A stretch of DNA of 11,021 nucleotides from Oleispira sp963933055 (GCA_963933055.1 CAWVSY010000080.1:1-11021); one strand, 5' to 3'. Positions 1-7,401 are shown, counted from the stretch's first letter. Notes: generated by a model not told the origin, from the sequence alone. Translations and numbers: made by a program.

Positions 1-75
1 CTCGTCCGTATTGTAATGGCAGAGCAGGTTTATCGTGCTTGGACGATACTGCAAAACCATCCATACCATAAATAA
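1..75 (+). CDS. rlmH: RlmH, 23S rRNA pseudouridine1915 N3-methyltransferase (C-terminal end only)
   Basis: The first 24 codons in frame 1 run into a TAA at 73-75. They read as the end of RlmH (YbeA): the AEQVYRAW segment followed by the terminal NHPYHK closely matches the E. coli end (AEQLYRAW...NHPYHRE). RlmH is a SPOUT-fold enzyme that methylates pseudouridine 1915 in helix 69 of 23S rRNA. The start and the SAM-binding knot lie outside the window. mrdA begins 14 bases after the stop, consistent with the conserved ybeB-rlmH-mrdA-rodA operon. Confidence 0.9.
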   Translation, partial: LVRIVMAEQVYRAWTILQNHPYHK

Positions 76-89
76 GCGAGAGTTATTCC

Positions 90-1928
90 ATGTGGGGTCA
101 TTCGTTCAGGGATAGAATGGCGGAACAAAAATTGTTTCGCAGTCGTGCTATCTTCATGGCGCTTTTTATCTTCGCATTGTTATCTCTATTGGCAGGCCGT
201 ATGGCCTATCTACAAGTCGTCTTGCATGAAAAATACCAAGGTCTATCCGAAAATAACCGTATTCAATTACGTCCTGTTGCCCCGAACCGTGGCTTAATTT
301 ACGATCGCAACGGTGTTCTGCTTGCCGAAAATATTCCTAGCTATAGCCTAACCCTTGTTAAAGAACGGGTTAACAGCATTGATGAAACCCTGTCCTACTT
401 AAAAACCCTGATCGATATTAGCGAACGTGATGAAGAGCAATTTCGCAAACGTTTAAAATACAACAGTCGCCCCTATCAACCGGTTGTTGTAAAACATAAG
501 CTCGACGAAAAAGAAATCGCACAAGTAATGGTCAATCGATACTACTTACCAGGAATCGATGTTGAAGCCCGTTTGGTACGCCACTACCCAGAAGCAGAAA
601 CCTCCGTTCATGCACTAGGTTACGTTGGGCGTATTAACCAAAAAGAAGAAGAGCGCTTAGATAAAAAACAGTACAGCGCGACTAAGCACATTGGTAAATT
701 GGGTATTGAACGACGCTATGAAACAGAACTCCATGGTCAGGTAGGCTATCAAAAAGTAGAAACCAATGCTCGTGGTCGAATCTTAAGAGTTATCGAACAA
801 GAAGATCCTATTCCAGGCAAAGACCTCGTACTTCACTTAGATCAGCGCCTACAAAGTGCCGCCGCGAAAGCGATGAAAGGCTACCGAGGGGCTGTTGTTG
901 CTATTGATGTTTCGACTGGAGGCATTCTCACCCAATACAGCAACCCGAGTTATGATCCTAATTTATTTGTGACCGGAATCTCTCATCGAGAGTACTCCGG
1001 TTTACGCAAAGACCCAGACTTACCTTTATTTAACCGCGCTATTCGCGGCCAATACCCACCGGCATCGACGTTAAAACCTTTCTTAGGATTATCTTTCTTA
1101 GATGCAAAAGCAGTTACTTGGGAAGATACTGTTAACGACAAAGGTTGGTATCAATTAGAAAATGACGAACGCTTATACCGTGATTGGAAAAGAACCGGGC
1201 ACGGCCATGTTGACCTTCATGATGCCATGATGGAATCGTGCGATACCTATTTTTATGACGGCGCTTTTAAAACAACCGTAGATAAAATATCCCCTTTTCT
1301 AGCCAAATTTGGCTTTGGTCGCAACATGGCTTTAGATGTGCCTAATGCCTTGCCTGGGCTACTGCCTGATCGAGAATGGAAAAAGAAAAAACGTCGCCGC
1401 TCTTGGTATGCTGGTGATACGTTAAACTTGGGCATTGGCCAAGGGTACATGTTAACAACGCCGTTGCAACTCGCAACCGCAACCGCTGTTTTAGCCGCAA
1501 AAGGCCAATGGCATACACCCCGTTTAATGGAAAGTATTGGTGGCGTGAGTGACGTTGAAAATATGGAAACCCTCGATAACATTATTTTAAAAGACCCAAA
1601 AGATTGGGACAAAATGTTCAAGGCGATGCAAGACGTGATCACAGGCTCTCGAGGAACAGGCCGAGCCTTACGCTACAACCTGAACTTTACAATGGCGGGT
1701 AAAACAGGCACCTCTCAAGTGGTCAGTATTGCCCAAAATGAAGAATACGATTCTGAAACGATGGCAGAACGAAATCGAGATCACGCATTGTTCATCGCCT
1801 TTGCCCCTGTTGAAAATCCCAAGATTGCCATCGCCGTTATTATTGAAAACGGCGAATCAGCAGGTCGTACCGCAGGCCCAGTTGCCAAAGCGGTGCTTCA
1901 AGAATACTTAGAAGGGGCGCAAGGTTAA
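90..1928 (+). CDS. mrdA: Penicillin-binding protein 2, elongasome D,D-transpeptidase
   Basis: Class B PBP that cross-links peptidoglycan during cylindrical growth, paired with RodA. The 612-residue protein has a short cytoplasmic start, one membrane anchor (about 20-42), the N-terminal pedestal region (about 50-250) with the conserved RGLIYDRNG motif, and a transpeptidase domain (about 262-605). Catalytic motifs are visible: SxxK at Ser326-Lys329, SCD at 383-385 (the SxN position, Asp as in E. coli PBP2) and KTG at 538-540. The residue two before the catalytic serine is Ala (PPAST) where E. coli PBP2 has Gly (PPGST). The ATG at 90 is preferred because the early SFRDxxAExxLF segment aligns with the E. 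coli N terminus; a GAGAG at 78-82 is a modest ribosome site. The length is slightly below E. coli PBP2 (633), which has a longer C-terminal tail. The stop overlaps the rodA start (TAATG). Confidence 0.96.
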   Translation: MWGHSFRDRMAEQKLFRSRAIFMALFIFALLSLLAGRMAYLQVVLHEKYQGLSENNRIQLRPVAPNRGLIYDRNGVLLAENIPSYSLTLVKERVNSIDETLSYLKTLIDISERDEEQFRKRLKYNSRPYQPVVVKHKLDEKEIAQVMVNRYYLPGIDVEARLVRHYPEAETSVHALGYVGRINQKEEERLDKKQYSATKHIGKLGIERRYETELHGQVGYQKVETNARGRILRVIEQEDPIPGKDLVLHLDQRLQSAAAKAMKGYRGAVVAIDVSTGGILTQYSNPSYDPNLFVTGISHREYSGLRKDPDLPLFNRAIRGQYPPASTLKPFLGLSFLDAKAVTWEDTVNDKGWYQLENDERLYRDWKRTGHGHVDLHDAMMESCDTYFYDGAFKTTVDKISPFLAKFGFGRNMALDVPNALPGLLPDREWKKKKRRRSWYAGDTLNLGIGQGYMLTTPLQLATATAVLAAKGQWHTPRLMESIGGVSDVENMETLDNIILKDPKDWDKMFKAMQDVITGSRGTGRALRYNLNFTMAGKTGTSQVVSIAQNEEYDSETMAERNRDHALFIAFAPVENPKIAIAVIIENGESAGRTAGPVAKAVLQEYLEGAQG

Positions 1929-3073
1929 TGGCCGGTACAGACTTTAGTCACCAGATGACGGGTAGCCAGCACCAAAATGGCTTTGTTCGCAGTAAGCTAT
2001 TATTTGCTCGCTTTCACATAGACTTAACCCTTTTTTTGCTACTTATACTGCTGTGCTGCAGCGGCTTATTAATACTGTATAGCGCCAGCGGCCAAGCCGG
2101 TGATATGGTGCAAAAGCAAGCAATGCACTACCTAATTGGCTTTGCTGTATTATTAATTGCCGCGCAAATTCCACCAAGAATTTACAAAATTCTCGCACCA
2201 TGGGCGTATCTAGCAGGCGTTATCGCATTGATTGGCGTGCTGGCATTAGGCGTATCGGGTAAGGGCGCCCAACGTTGGTTAGCATTGCCAGGATTACCAC
2301 GCTTTCAGCCTTCGGAATTAATGAAACTCGCGCTACCGTTATTAGTTGCTTGGTATATGTCGAGCAAAAGCACACCGCCGAAATTTATTACCTTGGTCAA
2401 AGCCATGCTATTAATTGGCATTCCTTTGGTGCTGATTCTAAAACAGCCAGACCTAGGTACCTCCATCTTAATTGCCGCATCGGGTATTTTGGTTTTATTT
2501 TTTGCAGGTATGCCTTGGTGGTTAATCTTCTCAATGATCAGCATTGTGGCCGCTTGCGCGCCCTTGATGTGGTTTTTTGTGATGCACGCGTATCAGAAAC
2601 AACGAGTACTGACCTTCTTAAATCCAGAAAGCGATCCGCTAGGTTCTGGCTGGAACATCATTCAGTCAAAAACAGCCATCGGTTCGGGTGGAATTGAAGG
2701 AAAAGGCTGGATGCAGGGAACTCAATCGCAATTAGAGTTTCTACCAGAGAGTCATACCGATTTCATTATTGCAGTATTGGCAGAAGAGTTAGGACTGATT
2801 GGCGTATTGTTATTATTAGTTTTGTACTTTGTAATAATAATACGGGGCCTATATATGTCGGCCAAATGCTCATCATTATTTGGCCGCTTATTATCAGGCA
2901 GTTTAATAACGACCTTCTTTATTTATGTATTTGTGAACATCGGCATGGTTAGTGGATTGTTGCCCGTAGTCGGAGTACCTTTACCTCTGGTAAGCTGGGG
3001 TGGTACCTCGGTTGTGAGTCTACTGGCGGGGTTTGGCGTTATGATGTCGATGTATACCCACGACGTAAAATAG
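1928..3073 (+). CDS. rodA: RodA, SEDS-family peptidoglycan glycosyltransferase
   Basis: Polymerises lipid II into glycan strands in the inner membrane and works as a complex with PBP2. The 381-residue protein is very hydrophobic, with about ten membrane segments. SEDS landmarks are present: YSASG (51-55), KGAQRWL with Trp117, RFQPSE (125-130), QPDLGTS (173-179), PESDPLGSGWNIIQSK (233-248), SHTDFI with Asp278 (aligned with the essential E. coli Asp262) and the C-terminal PVVGVPLPLVSWGG. The N terminus has about 15 more hydrophilic residues than E. coli RodA. The ATG shares one base with the mrdA stop, so translation is probably coupled; AAGGGG at 1912-1917 is an acceptable ribosome site about 10 bases upstream. 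The mrdA-rodA pairing is the standard elongasome arrangement. Confidence 0.96.
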   Translation: MAGTDFSHQMTGSQHQNGFVRSKLLFARFHIDLTLFLLLILLCCSGLLILYSASGQAGDMVQKQAMHYLIGFAVLLIAAQIPPRIYKILAPWAYLAGVIALIGVLALGVSGKGAQRWLALPGLPRFQPSELMKLALPLLVAWYMSSKSTPPKFITLVKAMLLIGIPLVLILKQPDLGTSILIAASGILVLFFAGMPWWLIFSMISIVAACAPLMWFFVMHAYQKQRVLTFLNPESDPLGSGWNIIQSKTAIGSGGIEGKGWMQGTQSQLEFLPESHTDFIIAVLAEELGLIGVLLLLVLYFVIIIRGLYMSAKCSSLFGRLLSGSLITTFFIYVFVNIGMVSGLLPVVGVPLPLVSWGGTSVVSLLAGFGVMMSMYTHDVK

Positions 3074-3182
3074 ATTGTGAAAAGAAAAGTAAAATGAAAA
3101 GATAAGCCGTATTTATCGCACAGCATTTATGTATAGTGCTAATGAGTTTTATCAAATATTATTCAGCCATTATTGTTACCAA

Positions 3183-3206
3183 GTTGCATCAAAGGTTACA
3201 TCAAAG
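3183..3206 (+). repeat. 12-bp tandem direct repeat in the mltB leader
   Basis: GTTGCATCAAAG (3183-3194) is followed directly by GTTACATCAAAG (3195-3206), an 11/12 match ending two bases before the Shine-Dalgarno site. It looks like a small local duplication in the 147-base rodA-mltB spacer. No terminator with a convincing stem and T-run is seen in the rest of that spacer. Confidence 0.75.
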
Positions 3207-3207
3207 T

Positions 3208-3213
3208 TAAGGA
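3208..3213 (+). promoter_or_regulatory. Shine-Dalgarno site that fixes the GTG start of the mltB-type gene
   Basis: TAAGGA lies seven bases before the GTG at 3221. The frame stays open back to a TTG at 3173, but only the GTG start places the basic and hydrophobic signal-peptide residues right at the N terminus. Confidence 0.7.
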
Positions 3214-3220
3214 CAGCATC

Positions 3221-4186
3221 GTGAAAAAAATTGCATTACTTGCGGCCACATGCGCACTGTTAATAGGCACAAATATCGCCCATGCTGGTTACGACCAACA
3301 TGAACGATTTTCAGAGTTTGCAAAAGAACTCGAAACCGAACATGGCATTTCACCCAAGCAAACAGCGGCTTGGTTAAAAGAATCAGAGCGTTTAGAGTCA
3401 GTGCTCGAAGCCATTGCAAGACCGGCAGAAAAAACACTGACTTGGGCTGACTACCGCAAAATTTTCTTAACCAAAAAACGCATTAGTGAAGGTAAAAAAT
3501 TCCTTAAAGATAATGCGGTTTTATTAGAGAAAGCTGAAAAAGAATTTGGCGTACCAAAAGAAATCATCAGCGCCATTATTGGCGTAGAAACTTTCTATGG
3601 AAAACGCCAAGGTAACTATCGAGTTTTAGATTCACTATCTACCTTGGCATTTGATTATCCGAAGCGCTCGCTATTTTGGCGTGAACTGAAAGAATTTTTT
3701 GTTTTAAGCCAAGAGCAGGGTGTGAATCCTGGTGACCTTAAAGGTTCGTACGCAGGTGCAATGGGATACGGCCAATTCATTCCAAGCAGCTACCGAGCTT
3801 ACGCCATTGATTATGATGGTGATGGCAAAAAAGATTTATGGGCCAATAAAGCCGATGCTATTGGCAGTGTGGCTAATTACTTCAAGCGCCACGGTTGGAA
3901 AAATGGCGAAGATGTCACTCAGCGTGTACGAGTAAAAGGAAGTGATTATCAGGATGCGGTAAACGATCGTCTAAAACCAAAATGGAACGTGAGCGAGCTA
4001 AAAGCATTGGGCGTTACACCGACTAAGCCCGTTGCCGATGATGCGAGCGCCTCTTTAATCAAGCTAATAGGAGAAAACGGTGCTGAATTTTGGCTAGGCA
4101 ATCATAACTTCTATGTTATTACGCGCTATAACCACAGCCGTATGTACGCCATGGCAGTTTATCAACTGAGTCTGGCGCTGAAATAG
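3221..4186 (+). CDS. mltB: MltB/SltB1-family lytic transglycosylase, secreted form
   Basis: Cleaves the MurNAc-GlcNAc bond of peptidoglycan in the periplasm, leaving 1,6-anhydro-MurNAc ends. With the GTG start the protein has 321 residues. It begins with a signal peptide (MKKIALLAAT... to AHA, cleavage after about residue 22). There is no good lipobox: the only early Cys follows Ala-Thr, so this is probably soluble rather than a lipoprotein like E. coli MltB, resembling Pseudomonas SltB1. The catalytic Glu is predicted in IIGVETFYG (Glu123). Further family signs are the AMGYGQFIPSSYR segment, an EF-hand-like DYDGDGKKDLW loop as in the Slt35 calcium site, and YNHSRMYAMAV near the C terminus. 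It sits between rodA and rlpA; rlpA starts 10 bases after its stop. Naming it mltB or sltB1 is a convention; the family is secure. Confidence 0.92.
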   Translation: MKKIALLAATCALLIGTNIAHAGYDQHERFSEFAKELETEHGISPKQTAAWLKESERLESVLEAIARPAEKTLTWADYRKIFLTKKRISEGKKFLKDNAVLLEKAEKEFGVPKEIISAIIGVETFYGKRQGNYRVLDSLSTLAFDYPKRSLFWRELKEFFVLSQEQGVNPGDLKGSYAGAMGYGQFIPSSYRAYAIDYDGDGKKDLWANKADAIGSVANYFKRHGWKNGEDVTQRVRVKGSDYQDAVNDRLKPKWNVSELKALGVTPTKPVADDASASLIKLIGENGAEFWLGNHNFYVITRYNHSRMYAMAVYQLSLALK

Positions 4187-4196
4187 CTTAAACCTT

Positions 4197-4982
4197 ATGA
4201 CTAATTTTATTTCCCGTAGGCTGATCACACTGATCAGCCTTTTTGTTATCACAAGTCTCAGCTTAACGGCCTGTACCACCAGTCGTTACCAGCATTCACA
4301 AGATTTCTTTCCCAATCCGATTCTTGACCCGACAACATTAAAAGATGCGGTGATTAAAAAAGAACCACTAAGCGCAATGGGCAATCCTAAAAAATACACG
4401 GTATTTGGCAAAGAATACGCGGTTATGGAGCAAAGTGCGGGTTTCAAAGAAGAAGGATACGCTTCTTGGTACGGTATGAAATTTCATGGCCATGCGACCT
4501 CTAATGGCGAAATTTACGACGTTTACCAAATGACTGCGGCGCATAAAACCTTGCCTTTACCTAGCTATGTAAAAGTGACACGCAAAGATACCCAAGAATC
4601 TTTGATTGTAAGAGTGAATGATCGCGGCCCATTCCATGAAGGACGAATTATTGATTTATCCTACGCGGCGGCGGTTAAACTGGGTATTAATAAAACCGGC
4701 GTGGCTGAGGTTAGTATTGAAGTTGTATCATCACCGATTAAAGGCCCTGAAAATTGGCTGCAAGTGAGCGCGCTCAGTAATCAGCAATCAGCGTTAGCGT
4801 TACAGCAAAAACTGCAAGCAATGCAGCAGTGGCCCGTACTGATTATCAGTGAAGAAAAACGGAACTTGCATAAAGTACGTATCGGCCCCATACCTATTGG
4901 ACAGGCAACTGAAAAAGTACGGGTGATACTGCAGCAGAACCAATTACCCGATCCGCTTGTCTTAGCAGAGCATCAGTTATGA
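4197..4982 (+). CDS. rlpA: RlpA, septal lipoprotein with DPBB and SPOR domains
   Basis: The 261-residue outer-membrane lipoprotein has a basic N terminus (RR at 7-8), a hydrophobic stretch and a lipobox LTAC with lipidated Cys26. A double-psi beta-barrel RlpA domain spans about 86-178 (GYASWYG at 87-93, TAAHKTLP, VNDRGPF). A SPOR domain (about 185-258) should bind denuded glycan strands at the septum. In Pseudomonas, RlpA is a lytic transglycosylase acting on denuded glycan; the corresponding acidic and histidine residues appear here as Glu105, His116 and Asp142, so activity is plausible by inference. The ATG has no clear Shine-Dalgarno sequence and follows the mltB stop by 10 bases, suggesting translational coupling. 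Codons 8-15, encoding the hydrophobic part of the signal peptide, form a perfect hairpin (see separate entry). Confidence 0.94.
   Translation: MTNFISRRLITLISLFVITSLSLTACTTSRYQHSQDFFPNPILDPTTLKDAVIKKEPLSAMGNPKKYTVFGKEYAVMEQSAGFKEEGYASWYGMKFHGHATSNGEIYDVYQMTAAHKTLPLPSYVKVTRKDTQESLIVRVNDRGPFHEGRIIDLSYAAAVKLGINKTGVAEVSIEVVSSPIKGPENWLQVSALSNQQSALALQQKLQAMQQWPVLIISEEKRNLHKVRIGPIPIGQATEKVRVILQQNQLPDPLVLAEHQL
4218..4247 (+). terminator. Terminator-like hairpin inside the start of rlpA
   Basis: AGGCTGATCA (4218-4227) and TGATCAGCCT (4231-4240) form a perfect 10-bp stem with a three-base CAC loop, followed by TTTT, G, TT. This is the layout of a rho-independent terminator for + strand transcripts coming from mltB. 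It lies entirely within rlpA codons 8-16, so read-through or ribosome movement over rlpA would be needed for full expression. Function as an attenuator is inference; structure and position are directly seen. Confidence 0.6.
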
Positions 4983-5017
4983 TCAGGTTAATCACTGTCT
5001 TTAAACAGAACTGATCA
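4980..5017. repeat. Inverted repeat spanning the rlpA stop and the dacA upstream region
   Basis: TGATCAG (4980-4986, containing the rlpA TGA stop) and CTGATCA (5011-5017) are perfect 7-base inverted arms separated by 24 bases. The same core occurs in the hairpin inside rlpA. No T-run follows, so it is not a standard terminator. The right arm ends three bases before the candidate -35 box of dacA. Confidence 0.5.
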
Positions 5018-5020
5018 CAT

Positions 5021-5050
5021 TTAGCACAATGGCGCTTGAACTGTTACAAT
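5021..5050 (+). promoter_or_regulatory. Candidate sigma70 promoter of dacA
   Basis: TTAGCA (5021-5026) could serve as a -35 box, 18 bases from TACAAT (5045-5050), which carries an extended -10 TG at 5042-5043. It would start transcription around 5057, leaving a leader of about 45 bases before the ATG at 5102. The match is moderate and judged by eye. Confidence 0.4.
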
Positions 5051-5101
5051 GCCGCCATCCATTTTTTTTATTCACCGATACAAAATTTAAAATATAATAT
5101 T

Positions 5102-6277
5102 ATGAATATTCGCCAATTCTTTACCGCCAGCTGCGCTGCCATTATTAGCGTTAGCTGTGCTATCTCATCGGTTCATGCCGACTCCGTTATTATTCCTAAA
5201 CCTCCGGTTCTAAACGCGACAGCCTACGTTCTTATGGACGCGGCAAGCGGCGAAATCTTGGTACAAAAAAATCCGGACAAGCAGCTTCCTCCGGCAAGTA
5301 TGACCAAGATGATGACCAGCTATTTAGCGACTCATGAATTAGCATTGGGGAATTTAGGCGAGCAAGACCAGGTTCCTATTAGTGTAAAAGCTTGGAAAAT
5401 GGGTGGCTCAAAGATGTTCATCCGAGAAGGGCGTGATGTTGCACTGATCGATTTAATCAAAGGCATTATTATTCAGTCGGGTAATGACGCCAGTGTTGCT
5501 GTTTCAGAATATGTTGCAGGGTCAGAAGACGCCTTTGTTGATTTAATGAATCAACATACCCAACGCATGGGCATGACTAATACACAATTTAAAAATTCCA
5601 CAGGCTGGCCAGCCACTGGACATTTTTCCAGCGCCCGTGACATGGCCATTTTAGCGCGCGCTATTATTAACGACCATCCAGAATATTACTCACTGTATAA
5701 AGAAAAATACTTTGAGTTTAATAAAATTCGTCAGCCAAATCGCAACAAACTATTATGGCGTGACCCGAGTGTCGATGGACTAAAAACGGGCCATACCGAC
5801 GAAGCAGGCTTTTGTTTAACGGCCTCAGCTGAACGCAATAACATGCGCTTAATTGCCGTTGTTATGGGAACCAATAGTGAAAATGCACGCGCCACAGAAA
5901 CGCAAAAACTATTAACTTACGGCTTCCGTTATTATGAAACTCATCGTCTATATCAAGCCGGAGACAGCATTAAAACACTGCCTGTTTGGTACGGAGAAGA
6001 AACACAATTTGAAGTTGGCATCAGTGAAGATCTATTCATCACCGTTGCACGCGGCGCGAAAGAGCAGCTACAAGTAGAAACACTGACCAATGAATTTATC
6101 GAAGCTCCTCTTGCAACCGGCGAAAACCAAGGCAGCTTAACCATTCGCCTTGGTGATAAAATTATTGCAGAGCGCCCATTGGTTGTTCTGAATGACGTCA
6201 CCGAAGCAGGCTTCTTTAGCCGCTTGTGGGATGGCATTAAACTATTCTTTATTAAATTAGTAGGCAGTGAAGGTTAA
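5102..6277 (+). CDS. dacA: PBP5/6-type D,D-carboxypeptidase
   Basis: Low-molecular-mass PBP that removes the terminal D-Ala of peptidoglycan pentapeptides in the periplasm. The 391 residues begin with a signal peptide ending VHA (cleavage after about residue 26). The serine-protease-like D-Ala-D-Ala carboxypeptidase domain follows, with SMTK at Ser66-Lys69, SGN at 126-128 and KTG at 228-230. A PBP5 C-terminal beta domain (about 275-365) leads to an amphipathic membrane-anchoring helix (GFFSRLWDGIKLFFIKLVG). Length fits E. coli PBP5 (403). The frame is open upstream to a TTG at 5036, but the ATG at 5102 gives the proper signal peptide. The 17 bases before it are almost all A/T, with no Shine-Dalgarno sequence. 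In Pseudomonas genomes the gene at this locus is often called dacC; the biochemical class is the same. Confidence 0.95.
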   Translation: MNIRQFFTASCAAIISVSCAISSVHADSVIIPKPPVLNATAYVLMDAASGEILVQKNPDKQLPPASMTKMMTSYLATHELALGNLGEQDQVPISVKAWKMGGSKMFIREGRDVALIDLIKGIIIQSGNDASVAVSEYVAGSEDAFVDLMNQHTQRMGMTNTQFKNSTGWPATGHFSSARDMAILARAIINDHPEYYSLYKEKYFEFNKIRQPNRNKLLWRDPSVDGLKTGHTDEAGFCLTASAERNNMRLIAVVMGTNSENARATETQKLLTYGFRYYETHRLYQAGDSIKTLPVWYGEETQFEVGISEDLFITVARGAKEQLQVETLTNEFIEAPLATGENQGSLTIRLGDKIIAERPLVVLNDVTEAGFFSRLWDGIKLFFIKLVGSEG

Positions 6278-6323
6278 AATAGCATACGCTTTTAATGCGT
6301 GATGACTATTGTCAGAGAAAATT

Positions 6324-6635
6324 ATGAAAATGCCAATGAAAAGCACCCTTCCAAAGGGTGCAAAAGCACCAAAAGATGCACCTAAAATCGAATTTCCTTG
6401 TGATAACTACCCCATTAAAGTGGTGGGTCAATGCATCGCGGGCTACGATACCATCGTGATTGAAGTATTACGTCGCCATGACCCTAGCCTCGACGTTAGT
6501 AAAGTGCGTGGCAAAGACAGTGCAAAAGGCACTTTCCGATCGATTACCCTTTACATTACAGCGACGGGCCCAGAACAGCTAGAACAGCTGCATATAGAGT
6601 TAACGGCACTTGAATGCGTCAAAATGGTGATGTGA
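6324..6635 (+). CDS. ybeD: YbeD/DUF493 family small protein
   Basis: The 103-residue protein is homologous to E. coli YbeD (87 residues): the core IEFPCDNYPIKVVGQ, the RRHDP turn, GTFRSITLYITA and the ending CVKMVM align with EFPTPFTYKVMGQ, QRHAP, GNYHSVSITINA and IVRMVL. The family has a ferredoxin-like alpha/beta fold resembling ACT/regulatory domains; its precise function is not established, and a role near lipoate synthesis is only suggested by constant linkage to lipB. The N terminus is about 16 residues longer and rich in Lys, Pro and Met. ATG 6324 was chosen, with AGAG at 6314-6317 as a weak ribosome site; a TTG at 6309 is also in frame. The stop TGA shares one base with the lipB ATG. 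Confidence 0.88.
   Translation: MKMPMKSTLPKGAKAPKDAPKIEFPCDNYPIKVVGQCIAGYDTIVIEVLRRHDPSLDVSKVRGKDSAKGTFRSITLYITATGPEQLEQLHIELTALECVKMVM
6626..6630 (+). promoter_or_regulatory. Shine-Dalgarno site for lipB, inside the ybeD end
   Basis: GGTGA ends four bases before the ATG at 6635. It supports that start over the in-frame ATG at 6614, which would overlap ybeD by 22 bases. Confidence 0.55.
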
Positions 6636-7363
6636 TGACAGATCCAGCTTCAGCTTTTAATAACAACAAAGAACATGACTTGTCAGTGCTTGTAGTACGT
6701 GATTTTAATGATTCGAACTTGAATAAAAGCTTACTGGATTATCATCAAACCCACGAAAAAATGCTTCATTTTACTCAAAATAGAAATGAAGATACCCCCG
6801 ATGAAATTTGGCTACTGCAACACCCCAAAGTATTTACCCAAGGGCAAGCAGGTAAGCCAGAACACGTTCTTTTTGCGGGTGACATACCCGTTGTGCAAAG
6901 TGACCGCGGTGGCCAAGTCACCTATCATGGTCCAGGCCAGCTTGTGGTCTATTTAATGATTGATATTAAGCGTAAGCATTGGGGTCCAAGAGAACTGGTG
7001 AGCGCCATTGAAAACGCCATCGTTGCGACATTAAAAGACTTTGGAATAGACAGTGCGCCGAAGCAAGATGCACCGGGTGTTTACGTTCAACAAGCAATCG
7101 GCGATGCCAAAATAGCCTCTTTAGGTTTACGAATTAAACAAGGTCGATCGTTTCATGGACTATCGTTAAATATTGATATGGACATGGAACCTTTTCAGCG
7201 AATAAATCCTTGTGGGTATGCTGGAATGGCCATGACACAAATGGTAAGTGAACTTGCAAAAAAAGCAGGTGAAGCACCTACCTTTGAAAATGTTAGCCGC
7301 AAGTTAAAAGAGCACATAAGCCAATGCTTGCAGTATACTAATTACATAGAACTTCCCGCATAA
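6635..7363 (+). CDS. lipB: LipB, octanoyl-[ACP]:protein octanoyltransferase
   Basis: Transfers octanoate from acyl carrier protein to the lipoyl-domain lysine of enzymes such as pyruvate and 2-oxoglutarate dehydrogenases, the first step of de novo lipoylation in the cytoplasm. The 242-residue protein shows the family signatures: HPKVFTQGQAG, SDRGGQVTYHGPGQLVVY (with His98), GDAKIASLGLRI (with the conserved Lys159), FHGLSLNI and INPCGYAGM with the acyl-thioester cysteine Cys193. The start overlaps the ybeD stop as TGATG, pointing to coupled translation. There are about 15 extra N-terminal residues, rich in Asn, before the catalytic fold. It is followed after 38 bases by lipA, the next enzyme of the pathway. 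Confidence 0.96.
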   Translation: MTDPASAFNNNKEHDLSVLVVRDFNDSNLNKSLLDYHQTHEKMLHFTQNRNEDTPDEIWLLQHPKVFTQGQAGKPEHVLFAGDIPVVQSDRGGQVTYHGPGQLVVYLMIDIKRKHWGPRELVSAIENAIVATLKDFGIDSAPKQDAPGVYVQQAIGDAKIASLGLRIKQGRSFHGLSLNIDMDMEPFQRINPCGYAGMAMTQMVSELAKKAGEAPTFENVSRKLKEHISQCLQYTNYIELPA

Positions 7364-7401
7364 AACGCTCATATAAGAGCCACTAGCCGTACTAGGTGTT
7401 T

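Noticed and set aside
1253..1642. 129-codon open frame on the minus strand inside mrdA
   Set aside because: Lies wholly within the well-supported PBP2 gene, shows no family motif, and is read as a shadow frame.
2275..2697. 140-codon + strand frame inside rodA
   Set aside because: Overlaps a conserved SEDS gene in another frame and resembles no known family.
3173..3220. TTG start giving 16 extra residues on the MltB-type protein
   Set aside because: It would bury the signal peptide behind a hydrophilic stretch and ignore the good Shine-Dalgarno site before GTG 3221.
5071..5098. TTCACC-16-TATAAT as the main dacA promoter
   Set aside because: Transcription would start at or after the ATG at 5102; only workable for a leaderless message, so the upstream extended -10 site is preferred.
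5036..5101. TTG start extending DacA by 22 residues
   Set aside because: The extension overlaps the candidate promoter and displaces the signal peptide; ATG 5102 gives a normal PBP5 N terminus.
6614..6634. ATG start adding seven residues to LipB
   Set aside because: ATG 6635 overlaps the ybeD stop in the usual TGATG form and has GGTGA at proper spacing.
7367..7380. GCTC-ATATAA-GAGC hairpin between lipB and lipA as a terminator
   Set aside because: The stem is only four pairs with no T-run, and the 38-base spacing with pathway linkage argues for co-transcription.
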